Of a stretch of 5,398 bases of DNA, positions 5,258 through 5,398 are shown in pieces. Under the pieces are notes generated by a model, which saw nothing but the letters and a program-made list of their open reading frames with translations, had not been told where the DNA came from and searched no databases. Each line of letters begins with the position of its first letter. The first letter of the stretch is position 1. This stretch comes from Streptomyces violaceus (lineage in GTDB: Bacteria; Actinomycetota; Actinomycetes; Streptomycetales; Streptomycetaceae). The position numbers were made by a program, and so were the translations under genes. The DNA is taken from NCBI GenBank assembly GCA_000715635.1, contig KL569125.1, positions 99,077-104,474 of the forward strand. Direction: 5' to 3'.

Positions 5258-5398
5258 ATGTCCGGACCACGCCCCGCCTCCGAGGCGGACCGCGCGGCCC
5301 CGCCGCCGCGGGACACCGCGACGGATGTGGTTCGCTGGGCGGCCTTCAGCTGCCTGCTCGTCCCGGTCGTGCTCCTCGGCTACGGCAGCTCCCTGGCC
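5258..5398 (+). CDS. N-terminus of an unidentified membrane protein (partial, runs off right edge)
   Basis: I do not recognise this protein from 47 residues. ATG 5258 is preceded by AGGGAG with a five-base gap, a strong ribosome site, and codon use is typical for this genome. Residues 1-24 are polar and Pro/Ala/Arg-rich, with charges of both signs. From about 26 on, WAAFSCLLVPVVLLGYGSS looks like a transmembrane helix, probably the first, with the N-terminus inside. There is no lipoprotein box or signal-peptidase site in view. It is divergent from the stress-protein gene across a 305-bp control region. Coding is likely; function is open. Confidence 0.75.
   Translation, partial: MSGPRPASEADRAAPPPRDTATDVVRWAAFSCLLVPVVLLGYGSSLA

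Overview
The window looks like Streptomyces (or a very close actinomycete) chromosome. GC content is very high, with codons ending almost always in G or C. Long spurious open frames lie antisense to the real genes, as expected at this GC content. GTG starts and AGGA/GGGAG ribosome sites are used, and the gene set (Tat-exported purple acid phosphatase, GlmS, GPR1/FUN34/YaaH transporter, universal stress protein) is typical of that genus. I see no rRNA, tRNA, CRISPR, insertion sequence or phage gene.

Layout. (1) 1-1311, minus: a purple-acid-phosphatase-type metallophosphoesterase with a twin-arginine signal, running off the left edge. (2) 1312-1461: a divergent control region with three inverted repeats packed into 49 bp. 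(3) 1462-1719, plus: an 85-residue helical protein I cannot name, followed after 12 bp by (4) 1732-3549, plus: glmS, complete with all main catalytic residues. (5) 3641-3680: a perfect 10-bp-stem hairpin with T runs on both sides, serving as a terminator for the two converging units. (6) 3722-4282, minus: a six-helix GPR1/FUN34/YaaH (SatP-type) membrane protein. (7) 4425-4952, minus: a single-domain universal stress protein. (8) 4953-5257: a 305-bp divergent intergenic region with several inverted repeats, one resembling a CsoR-family operator. (9) 5258-5398, plus: the start of a membrane protein that runs off the right edge.

How it fits together. GlmS converts fructose-6-phosphate and glutamine to glucosamine-6-phosphate, the first step to UDP-GlcNAc and peptidoglycan. 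The 85-residue gene is almost certainly co-transcribed with it and is the best candidate here for something undescribed. Its first half reads like the helix-turn-helix start of HU/IHF proteins, but the DNA-binding arm is missing. The uptake-type transporter and the stress protein form a separate, possibly co-transcribed pair on the other strand. The phosphatase faces away from glmS and may share the palindrome-rich control region with it. No experimentally characterised novel system is evident. The novelty lies in the glmS-linked small protein and in the unexplained palindromes.
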